From an uncultured Lachnospiraceae bacterium (lineage in GTDB: Bacteria > Bacillota > Clostridia > Lachnospirales > Lachnospiraceae), in the NCBI GenBank assembly GCA_937885345.1, contig CAKZZH010000094.1, positions 1-14,202 of the forward strand: DNA of 14,202 nt, read 5' to 3'. Positions 1-7,228 of this stretch are shown piece by piece. Position numbers and translations under genes: made by a program. How positions within the stretch are numbered: the stretch's first letter is position 1; each line of letters starts with the position of its first letter. The notes under the pieces are model-generated. The model saw nothing but the letters and a program-made list of their open reading frames with translations, did not search any database and was not told where the DNA came from.

Positions 1-107
1 ATCTTGATAATCTCCCGGCTCCGGATGAACTGGCGGATGATATTATTGAAAATCTACAATCGGCATTGCAAAGCTTTCAGGAGCTACAGGCACAGCTGAA
101 GAAATAA
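1..107 (+). CDS. C-terminal end of a probable type I restriction-modification DNA methyltransferase (HsdM-like), 5' truncated by the window
   Basis: Only the last 34 complete codons are present, in the frame starting at base 3 and ending with TAA at 105-107. The peptide is acidic and probably helical, starting LDNLPAPDELADDI and ending QAQLKK. Tails of the form LPxPxxLAxEIVENLxxALxxF are, from memory, common at the C-terminus of type I N6-adenine methyltransferase subunits, which modify host DNA to protect it from the partner nuclease. No catalytic motif lies in the window, so the assignment rests on the tail alone. The stop is 13 bases before the next gene, consistent with one operon. It could be another restriction-system subunit. 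Confidence 0.5.
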   Translation, partial: LDNLPAPDELADDIIENLQSALQSFQELQAQLKK

Positions 108-120
108 GCGGGGTGTTATT

Positions 121-834
121 ATGTTATATAAAGTGTATTGCGATGAAACCTGCCATCTTGAGCATGACGGTATCAATGATATGGTCATAGGCGCAGTGTG
201 GTGCCCTCAGGATAAGCTGCGAAAAATCAATCAGAGGATTCAAAAGATTAAAATAAGGAACGGTATTTCACCGTCCGCAGAAATGAAATGGACAAAAATC
301 AGTCCGGCAAAGGTGCAGGCATATAAAGATGTCATTGATTATTTCTTCGATGATGACGATCTGCATTTTCGCGCCATTATTATCCGAGACAAGACTAAGC
401 TAAATCATGCCGCTTTCCATCAGACACATGATGAGTGGTACTATAAGATGTACTTCGATATGCTAAAAGTGATTCTTTCTCCGGAAGATCAGTACGAAAT
501 CTATATCGACATCAAAGATACCCTCTCCTATCAAAAAGCGCAGAAATTAAAAGAAGTCTGTAGTAACTCCATGTATGATTTTTCTCAGAACGTTATCCGA
601 AGACTTCAACCTGTTCGCTCTGATGAGATACAAATTATGCAACTTGTGGACATTCTAATTGGCGCGGTAGGATATGAAAACCGTATATTCCCAGAAGGAT
701 TCGTTAAAAGTCAGGCGAAGTTAGACATCATTAATCTGATAAAGAAACGTTCGAACTATTCTCTGTCGCGCACTACACTTCTGCGTGAAGAAAAATGCAA
801 TCTATTCATCTGGGACGCGAGGGACACTATATGA
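121..834 (+). CDS. DUF3800 domain protein
   Basis: A 237-residue protein recognised as DUF3800 from three features: an N-terminal YCDET block (D8, E9) followed by a hydrophobic strand (MVIGAVW, 21-27), an EMKW block at 54-57, and late acidic positions in YIDIKD (128-133) and QLVDILIGAV (D177). These scattered Asp/Glu residues fit the RNase H-like fold proposed for the family, so a metal-dependent nucleic-acid activity is plausible but not shown. No signal peptide or membrane segment is visible, so it should be cytosolic. The ATG follows a GGGGTG-type ribosome-binding site. Its stop overlaps the next start as ATGA, and the gene ahead looks like a restriction-modification subunit. DUF3800 genes are often found in defence and mobile islands, and this context fits. 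Function unknown. Confidence 0.85.
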   Translation: MLYKVYCDETCHLEHDGINDMVIGAVWCPQDKLRKINQRIQKIKIRNGISPSAEMKWTKISPAKVQAYKDVIDYFFDDDDLHFRAIIIRDKTKLNHAAFHQTHDEWYYKMYFDMLKVILSPEDQYEIYIDIKDTLSYQKAQKLKEVCSNSMYDFSQNVIRRLQPVRSDEIQIMQLVDILIGAVGYENRIFPEGFVKSQAKLDIINLIKKRSNYSLSRTTLLREEKCNLFIWDARDTI

Positions 835-1340
835 ACGAAAATTGCTGGCTTCCAGCATTAGAATACTTTGATGACTACAGTAACGATTGGACTGCCTACG
901 AATCTGCGCTCTACAGTATATTCAAAACCGACTTTATTGACAGCCAACCGTCTTATAAAAATATCAGGGTCAGCGTGAAGCATTATCCCATAGAATATGG
1001 TAAGGAAGAAGCGTTCTTCCACACTACCTGCAAGGATTATACCGGTGGAGGGGAAAGAGTTCCTGACTTTCGGAGATGTGAGAGGATACGCTGGATTCGC
1101 GCTTTCATCGAAAACTATGACTGCGATTCGTCTAAATGTGAAGATTGCGACGGTGTAAAGGTCTGGAGTGAACCTTACAAAAGCAAAACGCGGATTCATA
1201 TGCTACTTGAGGAAGAACGGTACATGGTCGTGCTTGAAAAAAGGGATGGCTACTATCTGCTGATCACAGCTTTTTACCTCGATTATGACAATGCACTCGC
1301 AAAGCAGCTGAAGCACTATGAACAGTACCGAAGCACATAA
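831..1340 (+). CDS. Small protein resembling BECR-fold (RelE/barnase-like) nucleases, coupled to DUF3800
   Basis: A 169-residue soluble protein. The in-frame ATG at 795 lies well inside the preceding gene and has no ribosome-binding site. The ATG at 831 overlaps the upstream stop as ATGA, typical of translational coupling, so I chose 831. Visible landmarks are GKEEAFFHTT (H64), RRCERIRW (81-88), a Trp at 112, R121, then YMVVL (131-135) and YYLLITAF (141-148). The basic block followed by a YxVVL strand and an LxTAx strand resembles phage-type BECR nucleases, which cut RNA or act as toxins. That assignment is inference from the strand and residue pattern, not a confirmed homology. Three cysteines in CDSSKCEDC (98-106) could be structural. 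No antitoxin-like gene follows; DUF3800 or the downstream RNA-like element could be the partner. Alternatively it is an uncharacterised accessory of the restriction system. Confidence 0.6.
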   Translation: MNENCWLPALEYFDDYSNDWTAYESALYSIFKTDFIDSQPSYKNIRVSVKHYPIEYGKEEAFFHTTCKDYTGGGERVPDFRRCERIRWIRAFIENYDCDSSKCEDCDGVKVWSEPYKSKTRIHMLLEEERYMVVLEKRDGYYLLITAFYLDYDNALAKQLKHYEQYRST

Positions 1341-1376
1341 TCCAGAATTTGTCAAGAGGAAATTTCTCGGATCCCA

Positions 1377-1404
1377 TTGACAATGCGCTGAAAATCAGTA
1401 TAAT
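1377..1404 (+). promoter_or_regulatory. Strong sigma-A-type promoter with no ORF behind it
   Basis: A perfect TTGACA (1377-1382) and a perfect TATAAT (1399-1404) are separated by 16 bases. Transcription should begin near 1411. The downstream stretch carries no ORF with a proper ribosome-binding site before two terminator-like hairpins, so the promoter seems to drive a short untranslated RNA, or is left over from a deleted gene. Confidence 0.65.
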
Positions 1405-1410
1405 ATAAGT

Positions 1411-1478
1411 ATCTCATCTGCCACGTGTAGAAGGAGTCTTCGAAGACGTTTTGTTAATTCAAAGCGTCTTTTGCTTTT
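1411..1478 (+). ncRNA. Candidate small RNA of about 67 nt between promoter and intrinsic terminator
   Basis: The start is inferred as about 7 bases after TATAAT and the end as the T-rich tract after the 1443-1470 hairpin. The stretch contains an SD-like AAGGAG at 1431-1436 but no ATG or GTG at a usable distance, so translation is unlikely. A 12-base palindrome at 1436-1447 shares its right half with the terminator stem. No known RNA family is recognised. Alternatives are a decapitated leader of a lost gene or the edge of a former mobile element. Evidence is promoter plus terminator only. Confidence 0.35.
1443..1478 (+). terminator. Intrinsic-terminator-like hairpin
   Basis: AAGACGTTTTG (1443-1453) pairs with CAAAGCGTCTT (1460-1470), 11 pairs including one G-U, around a 6-base loop. 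It is followed by TTGCTTTT. It would end a transcript from the promoter at 1377. Confidence 0.55.
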
Positions 1479-1492
1479 ATAAGACATAAACG

Positions 1493-1535
1493 AAAAGACC
1501 ATGCAGGAGCATTTCTACTCTTACATGGTCTTTTT
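1493..1535 (+). terminator. Strong intrinsic terminator after the defence-like cassette
   Basis: AAAAGACCATG (1493-1503) is perfectly complementary to CATGGTCTTTT (1524-1534), with a 20-base loop and a run of T at 1531-1535. The A-run before the stem makes it usable in both directions. It separates the left cassette from the glycosidase gene. The rest of 1536-1600 shows nothing I can interpret. Confidence 0.7.
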
Positions 1536-1605
1536 GTGTCCGCTTGAAGACTGTCACTAAAGCTTTTTCGTTAAATCCCTAAGTGAAGCCCTCCAAGAGA
1601 GTCTA

Positions 1606-1634
1606 TTGTTTTTTATTGCAATTTGAAGGATAAT
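1606..1634 (+). promoter_or_regulatory. Probable promoter of the GH26 gene
   Basis: TTGTTT (1606-1611) and GATAAT (1629-1634) with a 17-base spacer. The start would be near 1641, about 15 bases before the AGGAGG ribosome-binding site at 1656-1661. A TTG-initiated reading frame from 1623 would begin inside this promoter, which argues against that start. Confidence 0.45.
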
Positions 1635-1667
1635 ACATTAAGCAGACAAGAATACAGGAGGTATGCC

Positions 1668-2642
1668 ATGAGCAATAAAATATTCTCTCCCTGCATCAAG
1701 GAAACCATTCCCGCCGCGGCGAAGGTTCTTAAATACTTATCCGAAATATCCGGCGAGAAGATTCTCACAGGGCAACACACCCAGACAAAGAAGCTCGAAG
1801 AACTTCATCATATTAAGCAGATCACCGGTAAAATGCCAGCGCTCCTGGGTTTTGAACTCCTCTCGTATTCGCCCAACATCAACTACCTTAAGTCCGACCG
1901 CGAATGCCTTACCGAGGTTGAGAATAACTACGGGACTTTGCAGCAGGCATGGGAATGGGCAGATAAAGGCGGACTTATAACATTTACATGGCACTGGTTC
2001 TCACCGCTTTACGGTGAGGGCAAGACATTTTTCACTAAGAATACACCCTTTGATGCGTCAAGAGCGGTTATCGACGGAACACCCGAGAGAAAGGCCCTCA
2101 TTTCCGATATCGACGTTATCGCCGGTTATTTAAAGCCTTTTTGCCGCGCAGGGATTCCGATCCTCTGGCGTCCTCTTCACGAATGTGAGGGTGACTGGTT
2201 TTGGTGGGGCGCAAAGGGTCCCGAAGTCTATAAGAAGCTCTATCATATGCTTTTTGACAGGCTTACGAATACGCACCATCTCTATAATCTTATCTGGGTT
2301 TGGAACGGTACAGACAAAGAGTATTACCCCGGAGACCATGTTGTGGATATAATTTCAAGGGATATGTACCCCGAAGCGCACACTCACAGTGCACAGGAAG
2401 AAATGTATGCAGGAATGCTCAAAGTCACCGATTCGCCCAAGATCGTCATAATCGGTGAGACCGGAACACTCCCCTCACCCAAAGAGATCCACGACCGTAA
2501 AACAGGATGGTCAAGCTATATGACCTGGTCCGGGGATTACTGTATGAGCGAGAATTATACGACATACGAAGTCTTAAGGGAGGTCTACGACAGCCCCTAC
2601 GCCGTAACGCTTGAGGAATACAAGAAATACATGAATGAATGA
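1668..2642 (+). CDS. Glycoside hydrolase family 26 protein, beta-mannanase-like, cytoplasmic
   Basis: A 324-residue GH26 TIM-barrel enzyme, expected to hydrolyse beta-1,4-mannan or related beta-glucan links by the retaining mechanism. ILWRPLHE (165-172) carries the acid/base Glu (E172), and IVIIGETG (259-266) carries the nucleophile Glu (E264). LITFTWHWFSP (103-113) and the aromatic-rich EGDWFWWG (174-181) belong to the substrate cleft. The start is the ATG six bases after a perfect AGGAGG; an in-frame TTG at 1623 lacks such a site. The protein is essentially one catalytic domain with no signal peptide, membrane segment, anchor or carbohydrate-binding module. It is therefore probably intracellular and would act on imported oligosaccharides rather than on polymer outside. 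The gene stands alone between its own promoter and terminator, with no sugar transporter beside it. Substrate beyond the family is not determinable here. Confidence 0.9.
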   Translation: MSNKIFSPCIKETIPAAAKVLKYLSEISGEKILTGQHTQTKKLEELHHIKQITGKMPALLGFELLSYSPNINYLKSDRECLTEVENNYGTLQQAWEWADKGGLITFTWHWFSPLYGEGKTFFTKNTPFDASRAVIDGTPERKALISDIDVIAGYLKPFCRAGIPILWRPLHECEGDWFWWGAKGPEVYKKLYHMLFDRLTNTHHLYNLIWVWNGTDKEYYPGDHVVDIISRDMYPEAHTHSAQEEMYAGMLKVTDSPKIVIIGETGTLPSPKEIHDRKTGWSSYMTWSGDYCMSENYTTYEVLREVYDSPYAVTLEEYKKYMNE

Positions 2643-2648
2643 ATATAA

Positions 2649-2672
2649 TAATCCGGGCATATGCCCGGATTA
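2649..2672. terminator. Bidirectional terminator between convergent genes
   Basis: A 24-base near-perfect palindrome: TAATCCGGGC pairs with GCCCGGATTA around a short ATAT loop. It lies between the stop of the GH26 gene and the stop of the convergent ABC ATPase gene. Flanking sequence is A/T-rich but lacks a long T-run in either direction. Confidence 0.7.
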
Positions 2673-2697
2673 AGTATTTACAAAACTGCTGCCGGCC

Positions 2698-3369
2698 CTA
2701 GCCGTTTATCTGCCCGGCGTCCATTGTTAAGACGCGGTCGGCATACTCGGCCGCTTCGCTTTCATGCGTAACGATAAGCACTGCCGCACCGTCATTTGCG
2801 GCATCCCTTAGAAGTTTTAACACCTCGGTCGTATTCTCATTATCAAGTCCGGCCGTAGGCTCATCGGCAAGCAAAATTGCCGGTTTCATAAGCATTGCAC
2901 GTGCAATTGCCATTCTTCTGAGCTCACCACCGGACAGCTCGTTCGGAAACGCATCCATCAGCGAGTCGATCCCAATGCGCTTTAAAAGCTCCTTTGCGCG
3001 CTCTGTGGGCATCTCGTCCTTATTGTATAAAGCATAGGGAAGGAGCACATTTTCCAGCACATTAAGAGAAACAAGGGCGGTATGTCCCTGCGGGATATAG
3101 CCGATATTCTTGTTTCGAAGCCTTGCAAGCGTCTTCTCCTCAAGCGAATAAATATCGGTATCATCAAGAAATACCTTGCCCGATGTAGGAGTAAGCATAC
3201 CGGCAAGCATATTGATCAGCGTACTCTTGCCGCTTCCGGATCTTCCCGTGATCTCCGTGATCTCGCCCGGTTTAACTTCGATGTTCAAGGGGTGAACCGC
3301 CATGATCGTCCTGCTGCTTTTTGCGGATCTCGGAAATTCTTTGCTCAAATCTTTTGCCGATAAAATCAA
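2698..3369 (-). CDS. ABC transporter ATP-binding protein, LolD/MacB/FtsE type
   Basis: The ATPase subunit of the transporter formed with the two upstream permeases. Walker A is GRSGSGKST, the signature is LSGGE, Walker B is ILLADEP, followed by the D-loop AGLD and the switch His in IVTHES. All are intact, so it should hydrolyse ATP. The ATG at 3402 lies inside the preceding permease gene. A perfect AAGGAGG at 3385-3379 points instead to TTG at 3369, nine bases further and one base after the permease stop, giving 223 residues. The GTG at 3378 directly abuts the AAGGAGG and is unlikely. This is the last gene of a five-gene operon. The family covers lipoprotein release, macrolide or peptide export and FtsEX-like systems, and substrate cannot be told from this subunit. 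Confidence 0.9.
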   Translation of the reverse strand: MILSAKDLSKEFPRSAKSSRTIMAVHPLNIEVKPGEITEITGRSGSGKSTLINMLAGMLTPTSGKVFLDDTDIYSLEEKTLARLRNKNIGYIPQGHTALVSLNVLENVLLPYALYNKDEMPTERAKELLKRIGIDSLMDAFPNELSGGELRRMAIARAMLMKPAILLADEPTAGLDNENTTEVLKLLRDAANDGAAVLIVTHESEAAEYADRVLTMDAGQING

Positions 3370-3370
3370 T

Positions 3371-4579
3371 TTATTCACCCTCCTTAAGAACGAGACTTGC
3401 ATCTATTTTACTGATCTTCTTAATGCCTATTACAGAGGAGATCGCGGCGGCAAGTGCAGCGGATATAAGCGCAAGAAGAGCAAGAAACGCTATTACATGC
3501 GCGCCCGGAACAACCATGCTGAGCCCGAGGCTCTCACCTATGATCCCTTTAAACATGATCATAACAACCGCCGAGATAATGATTCCCACAATGCTTCCTA
3601 TACAATTCACGCTCACCGCTTCGGTAACTACAATGCGGGAAAGTATTCCTTTATCGGCGCCCATCACCGCAAGCGAAGCGAATTCCTTCTTTCTTTCGTT
3701 AAGAAGAAGCACGGAAATAAGAATGATCATAAGTATGCCGATCAACCAGAAAACAGCGATAAACACATACACTATCGTCTCCGTTCTGCCGACACTTTCG
3801 CCGATCTGCGACACCATATTGGCAGAAGTGGCAACGCTTACACCGTCTATTTTATCTCTTATTGCAGCGGCTACGGTTTCAATATCCGCGCCGTCTGCGA
3901 CCTTTATCATGATCGCGGACACAACCTCGTTCGGATCGTACTCACCGTACACATTCAGATTCTTCATGAATGACGCTTCTATAAGTGCTTTTACGGTATC
4001 GTAATTCATATACACGCAGTTATCAAGCGTGGAGCCGGTCGGTTCAAACTGCCCGATTATGTTGCAATCCACATCATAGAAGCGGATTATATTTCCGTCA
4101 TTGATCGTAACATTGCTGCCGACGATCACATCCATAAGCCCCATCTCGCCATTTGTATAAGTCTCTTTGATCCAGGGCTGTATCGTAAAATCCGTCTCAG
4201 GGTCAAAGCCTATCATCTGAAGTCTTGCGCTGCAGCAACCGGCTTTGGCGGAAGCCATAAAAATCTGCGCCGATATCTTTCCGACGCCTTCAATCCCGGC
4301 AATCTCATCGACTTTGGAGCTGTCCATATAGAAATATCCGGGCTCCGCCTGAATAAGAACTGTCTGAGCATCAAAGCTATTGCTCGCATCCGCAGGCGTA
4401 ACCATAATGTCCGCGCCAAGTCTGGATTCAACTTTCTTAAGTCCTTCTCTGACGCTGCTGACAAGAAGCGTTCCGCCAAAAAGTGCGATCGCCATAAGCA
4501 TGGAAAATACTACAAGTGCTATGGTCCTTTCCGCATATCCTTTTAGATTTCGAAACGGAAGATTGTTGATCGAAAGCAT
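3371..4579 (-). CDS. FtsX-like/MacB-type ABC transporter permease
   Basis: A 402-residue permease with the type VII (MacB/LolCE/FtsX) layout. One N-terminal membrane helix (about 18-40) is followed by a large extracytoplasmic domain beginning LGADIMVTPADA. Three C-terminal helices follow (about 272-297, 322-345 and 358-385), the first preceding the cytoplasmic NERKKEFASLAVMGA coupling loop. The ATG is preceded by AGGAGG, and the start is 9 bases after the stop of the upstream permease. It is clearly a paralogue of that neighbour: both have a LGADI strand after helix 1 and a GF/YxPExDFxIxPW block in the external domain. The two probably form a heterodimer energised by the downstream ATPase. 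Such systems use mechanotransmission to extrude or release lipids, peptides or antibiotics; substrate unknown. Confidence 0.88.
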   Translation of the reverse strand: MLSINNLPFRNLKGYAERTIALVVFSMLMAIALFGGTLLVSSVREGLKKVESRLGADIMVTPADASNSFDAQTVLIQAEPGYFYMDSSKVDEIAGIEGVGKISAQIFMASAKAGCCSARLQMIGFDPETDFTIQPWIKETYTNGEMGLMDVIVGSNVTINDGNIIRFYDVDCNIIGQFEPTGSTLDNCVYMNYDTVKALIEASFMKNLNVYGEYDPNEVVSAIMIKVADGADIETVAAAIRDKIDGVSVATSANMVSQIGESVGRTETIVYVFIAVFWLIGILMIILISVLLLNERKKEFASLAVMGADKGILSRIVVTEAVSVNCIGSIVGIIISAVVMIMFKGIIGESLGLSMVVPGAHVIAFLALLALISAALAAAISSVIGIKKISKIDASLVLKEGE

Positions 4580-4588
4580 ATTTTCCTC

Positions 4589-5791
4589 CTATGTAAGCAG
4601 CATCTGAGCCATCATTTTACGCTCAGCACCTTTGATAGAAACCAGTGAAAAAACAAGTCCTACAAGAACTGTAAGGCAAGCCGTCACAAGCGCCACCAAG
4701 ACCACTGTTCCTGTATTCGGCAGATATTTAAATATCCCGCTGCCCCTTGTGATCATCGAGATCAAAAGTATCGGAAGCACGCCCGCCGCTCCGATACCAT
4801 GCACGATAAACGCCTCTGTCAGCATTACTTTGCCGACAATTCCCCGGGAGGCGCCAATTGAGCGCCACACAAAGATTTCCCTTGCCCGTTCCTTCGTGAT
4901 CATCGACTCCGTAACGCCCATCGCGAAGAGGAGCACAGCCCACACGATCACCGCTACGAACGCGATCGTGGAAGTCGCACTGCCGATCCCATTTGAAGTA
5001 TTTGCAATGCTCTCCTCGCTCCTTACGGCTTCAACCTTGCGCACATAAATATTTATCCAGTCCGCAGCACTTTTTACCCTGTTCGGATTATTTATCCTAA
5101 GCAGTGCCACCGTAAAATCCGTATGAGGGCTTATGGATGCGTATTTATCATTACCCATGCCGGTGGCCGCATCTATTATTTTATCCAGCGTATCCATGGA
5201 TACAAAGACCGAGTTATCAAGGATTGAGCCCGTTTCATAAAGGGAGTCCGATATCGCCCACTCTTCTCCAAAGAGCGTGATATATCCCTGCTTTCCAAGG
5301 ACCGATCCGAATCTTTCATCCGATAAAATATTACTTCCGACGATAACGCTCCCCACCTCGGTGTTGATCGCCGATGCATCATTAAGCCAGGGGGTAATAA
5401 CAAAATCACTCTCAGGCTCGTAACCGACGATGGTTATTTTATCGCCGTTTGCAAGGGTATCCGAGATGTATATCTGATGGCTGACCGCCGATATCTCATC
5501 GCAGGAATCCATCCTGTCAAGGAGGCTTCTTGACTTGTAGACCTCAACCGGAGTACCCTGCATAATAAGCTTATCAAGGTCGATCTGGGACGCTGCGGCC
5601 GTCGGATAAACAAGTATATCCGCTCCGAGCCGCGCCTTTGCAAGCGCAAGTTCGCCTCTCATTTCCAGGGTCATAAGAAGCGCAAACAATATGCAAAAAG
5701 CCTGCAAAGAGGTAAGCGCGATAAGGATTACCGCTCTTATAGGATGTGCATGCATATTTTTAATTGAGATACGAAGTGGTGTCAGTTTCAT
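4589..5791 (-). CDS. FtsX-like/MacB-type ABC transporter permease (second subunit)
   Basis: A 400-residue permease with the same architecture as its downstream paralogue: N-terminal helix at about 18-42, external domain containing LGADILVYP and VGYEPESDFVITPW, and three C-terminal helices in the last 150 residues. The coupling loop after the second helix reads TKERAREIFVWRSIGASRG, typical of FtsX-domain proteins. The start ATG has only a weak site (TTAAAGAA), unlike the strong AGGAGG of its neighbours, so its translation may depend on upstream flow through the 41-base gap after the DUF6273 gene. It is expected in the cytoplasmic membrane as one half of a heterodimeric transporter. Confidence 0.87.
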   Translation of the reverse strand: MKLTPLRISIKNMHAHPIRAVILIALTSLQAFCILFALLMTLEMRGELALAKARLGADILVYPTAAASQIDLDKLIMQGTPVEVYKSRSLLDRMDSCDEISAVSHQIYISDTLANGDKITIVGYEPESDFVITPWLNDASAINTEVGSVIVGSNILSDERFGSVLGKQGYITLFGEEWAISDSLYETGSILDNSVFVSMDTLDKIIDAATGMGNDKYASISPHTDFTVALLRINNPNRVKSAADWINIYVRKVEAVRSEESIANTSNGIGSATSTIAFVAVIVWAVLLFAMGVTESMITKERAREIFVWRSIGASRGIVGKVMLTEAFIVHGIGAAGVLPILLISMITRGSGIFKYLPNTGTVVLVALVTACLTVLVGLVFSLVSIKGAERKMMAQMLLT

Positions 5792-5832
5792 TTCTTTAAT
5801 CGTTTAAAAGCGCGCGGCGTTACCCGGCGCCC

Positions 5833-6693
5833 CTATTTACTCACATTCAACCATATTGCAGGGCGTATTGCATATGCGATATCCACATAAGCCCCTGCGG
5901 AATATATGTTTCCGTCACGTTCCACAAACTGGGCCGTATATTCATACTCTCCGGGCGACCTGAGGAACCATTCCGCCATACCCTCATCATCAACCGATGC
6001 ACCGGATGCGACCACATAATCGCTCGCCTGTGCTCTGCCGATATAATTGCGGTCAGCCTCCTCACTTATATATATTCCGGCTTCCTTCTCGCTCAGAAGA
6101 AAGACATGATCAAAGGTATTATTTCCTCCCTCGGTTTCATGAAACGAATGATCGTAATTGATATTTTCCGTCTCTTGCAACAGAGCCTTTTCTTCATCAT
6201 AAAATGCTTTATCCGTAAATTCGCCGTTAAGGAAGCTGCGGATATAGCTGTCTTCCCATGTTACCGGTTCAAAGGCCGTATCATTATATACGCTGTATTC
6301 AAGACATTTTACGCTAAGAAGCAGTATCTCATCGTCAATCCTGTCGAGCACGATCCATTCGATCGCTTCAGGTCCGTTACTCTCGTCATTATCCTGCTCG
6401 TATCTGCCGAAGCATACCGTATCGCCTTTTTCAACGATTTGGTATGGGAGAGCGGGGTCTGCCGCCACCATATCGGCCGCCTTCTGCCCGGAGTCCTTAT
6501 AGTTTCCAAGCTCACGCAGGATAATGTACGCTTCCTTCGTATTTCCGGATTCGATAAGGTAAAGTGCTTTATTATAACTTTTGCTTTTGCCCGAGGCAAT
6601 AACCGTCACGCATACGGCAATAAGCGCAAGCAGGGCTGCAGCGCAGATCATAATAATATATTTCGTTTTACCGTTTGCGCGCTTTGTATCCAT
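5833..6693 (-). CDS. Membrane-anchored DUF6273 domain protein
   Basis: A 286-residue protein: short basic N-terminus, one membrane helix (about 12-33), then a TPR-like stretch (about 38-75) containing the LGNYKDS motif common in clostridial surface proteins, then a C-terminal domain from about 95. The latter has WFLRSPG and ends IRPAIWLNVSK, which I recognise as DUF6273. It should sit on the outer face of the membrane, anchored by an uncleaved helix; no lipobox is seen. A TTG at 6696 also opens the frame, but the ATG at 6693 overlaps the upstream stop as TGATG, pointing to translational coupling. Lying inside a transporter operon suggests it is an extracytoplasmic partner of the permeases. 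Function unknown. Confidence 0.8.
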   Translation of the reverse strand: MDTKRANGKTKYIIMICAAALLALIAVCVTVIASGKSKSYNKALYLIESGNTKEAYIILRELGNYKDSGQKAADMVAADPALPYQIVEKGDTVCFGRYEQDNDESNGPEAIEWIVLDRIDDEILLLSVKCLEYSVYNDTAFEPVTWEDSYIRSFLNGEFTDKAFYDEEKALLQETENINYDHSFHETEGGNNTFDHVFLLSEKEAGIYISEEADRNYIGRAQASDYVVASGASVDDEGMAEWFLRSPGEYEYTAQFVERDGNIYSAGAYVDIAYAIRPAIWLNVSK

Positions 6694-7127
6694 CAAGCCT
6701 CGCCTTTTCTGTCTTTACGGATGATCGTTCTGATTATACCGATGATCGAAACGACTGCGATCAGAGCGGTCATTACCCTGTCAAAAGGTTCCATTACAGC
6801 ATAACACCTCATTGTATGGAGCATGCACATGGGCATGATGATCTCCGGAAGAAGAAATGCAACAACGCTTCCTCCCGTGATCAAGGCATACAGGGCAATG
6901 CGCAGTAATTTGGGCCTTGATATAAATGCCGCAACTGCAAGCACCGTCATCGCTACGCCGCATATACCAAGATATATCTGAACATTGTGGCATCTCATCC
7001 ATGTCCCGTCTTCTTTGGGACCGCACGCCGCAAAAACGGTCATTATTCCGACCGTAAACATAAGTGCAAGAGCTGTAACTATAAGTGATATAATATTGTT
7101 TTTTACATGATCTAAGAATTTCTTCAT
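6693..7127 (-). CDS. DUF4418 family membrane protein
   Basis: A 144-residue protein with four predicted membrane helices (about 12-34, 51-69, 77-95, 116-135). The first external loop carries CGPKEDGTWMRCH (35-47) and a second cysteine-bearing loop is PMCMLHTMRC (99-108). These conserved-looking Cys/His loops are the hallmark by which I recognise DUF4418; the cysteines might form disulfides or bind metal, but that is speculation. The ATG has AAGGAG nine bases upstream (7142-7137). It is the first gene of the transporter operon. To my knowledge DUF4418 genes commonly sit with FtsX-type ABC transporters, so it is probably an accessory of that system. No promoter is evident in front of it, only the tRNA terminator region. 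Confidence 0.8.
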   Translation of the reverse strand: MKKFLDHVKNNIISLIVTALALMFTVGIMTVFAACGPKEDGTWMRCHNVQIYLGICGVAMTVLAVAAFISRPKLLRIALYALITGGSVVAFLLPEIIMPMCMLHTMRCYAVMEPFDRVMTALIAVVSIIGIIRTIIRKDRKGEA

Positions 7128-7147
7128 ACTTTATGGCTCCTTAAAAT

Positions 7148-7181
7148 AAAAAATCCACGTGGTCAAACTACAACCTCGTGG
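7148..7181 (-). terminator. Intrinsic terminator of the tRNA cluster
   Basis: On the minus strand CCACG (7181-7177) pairs with CGTGG (7159-7155). An A-A mismatch follows, then GGTT/GACC pairing with one U-G, around a 7-base loop, and an ATTTTTT tract reaches 7148. It lies about 47 bases beyond the last tRNA and about 20 bases before the DUF4418 start. Confidence 0.6.
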
Positions 7182-7183
7182 AA

Positions 7184-7206
7184 GCGGCGCGAGGGTTCAA
7201 ATCCCT
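7184..7206. repeat. Inverted 23-base copy of the tRNA-Ser(GGA) T-arm/variable-arm end
   Basis: These 23 bases are the exact reverse complement of 7238-7260, which lie inside tRNA-Ser(GGA) and cover the end of the variable arm plus most of the T-arm. The arms are separated by 31 bases (7207-7237). The match stops abruptly on both sides. Confidence 0.9.
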
Positions 7207-7228
7207 ATGAACGCCTTCAAATACCTAA

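Noticed and set aside
1623..1667. TTG start at 1623 for the GH26 protein
   Set aside because: It lies within the predicted promoter, has no ribosome-binding site, and the ATG at 1668 follows a perfect AGGAGG; the added residues match no GH26 feature or signal peptide.
3370..3402. ATG start at 3402 for the ABC ATPase
   Set aside because: It would overlap the permease gene by 32 bases without a ribosome-binding site; AAGGAGG at 3385-3379 instead fits the TTG at 3369.
3302..4004. Two long + strand frames opposite the first permease gene
   Set aside because: They are antisense to a convincing FtsX-type permease, overlap each other in different frames, lack ribosome-binding sites and show no domain.
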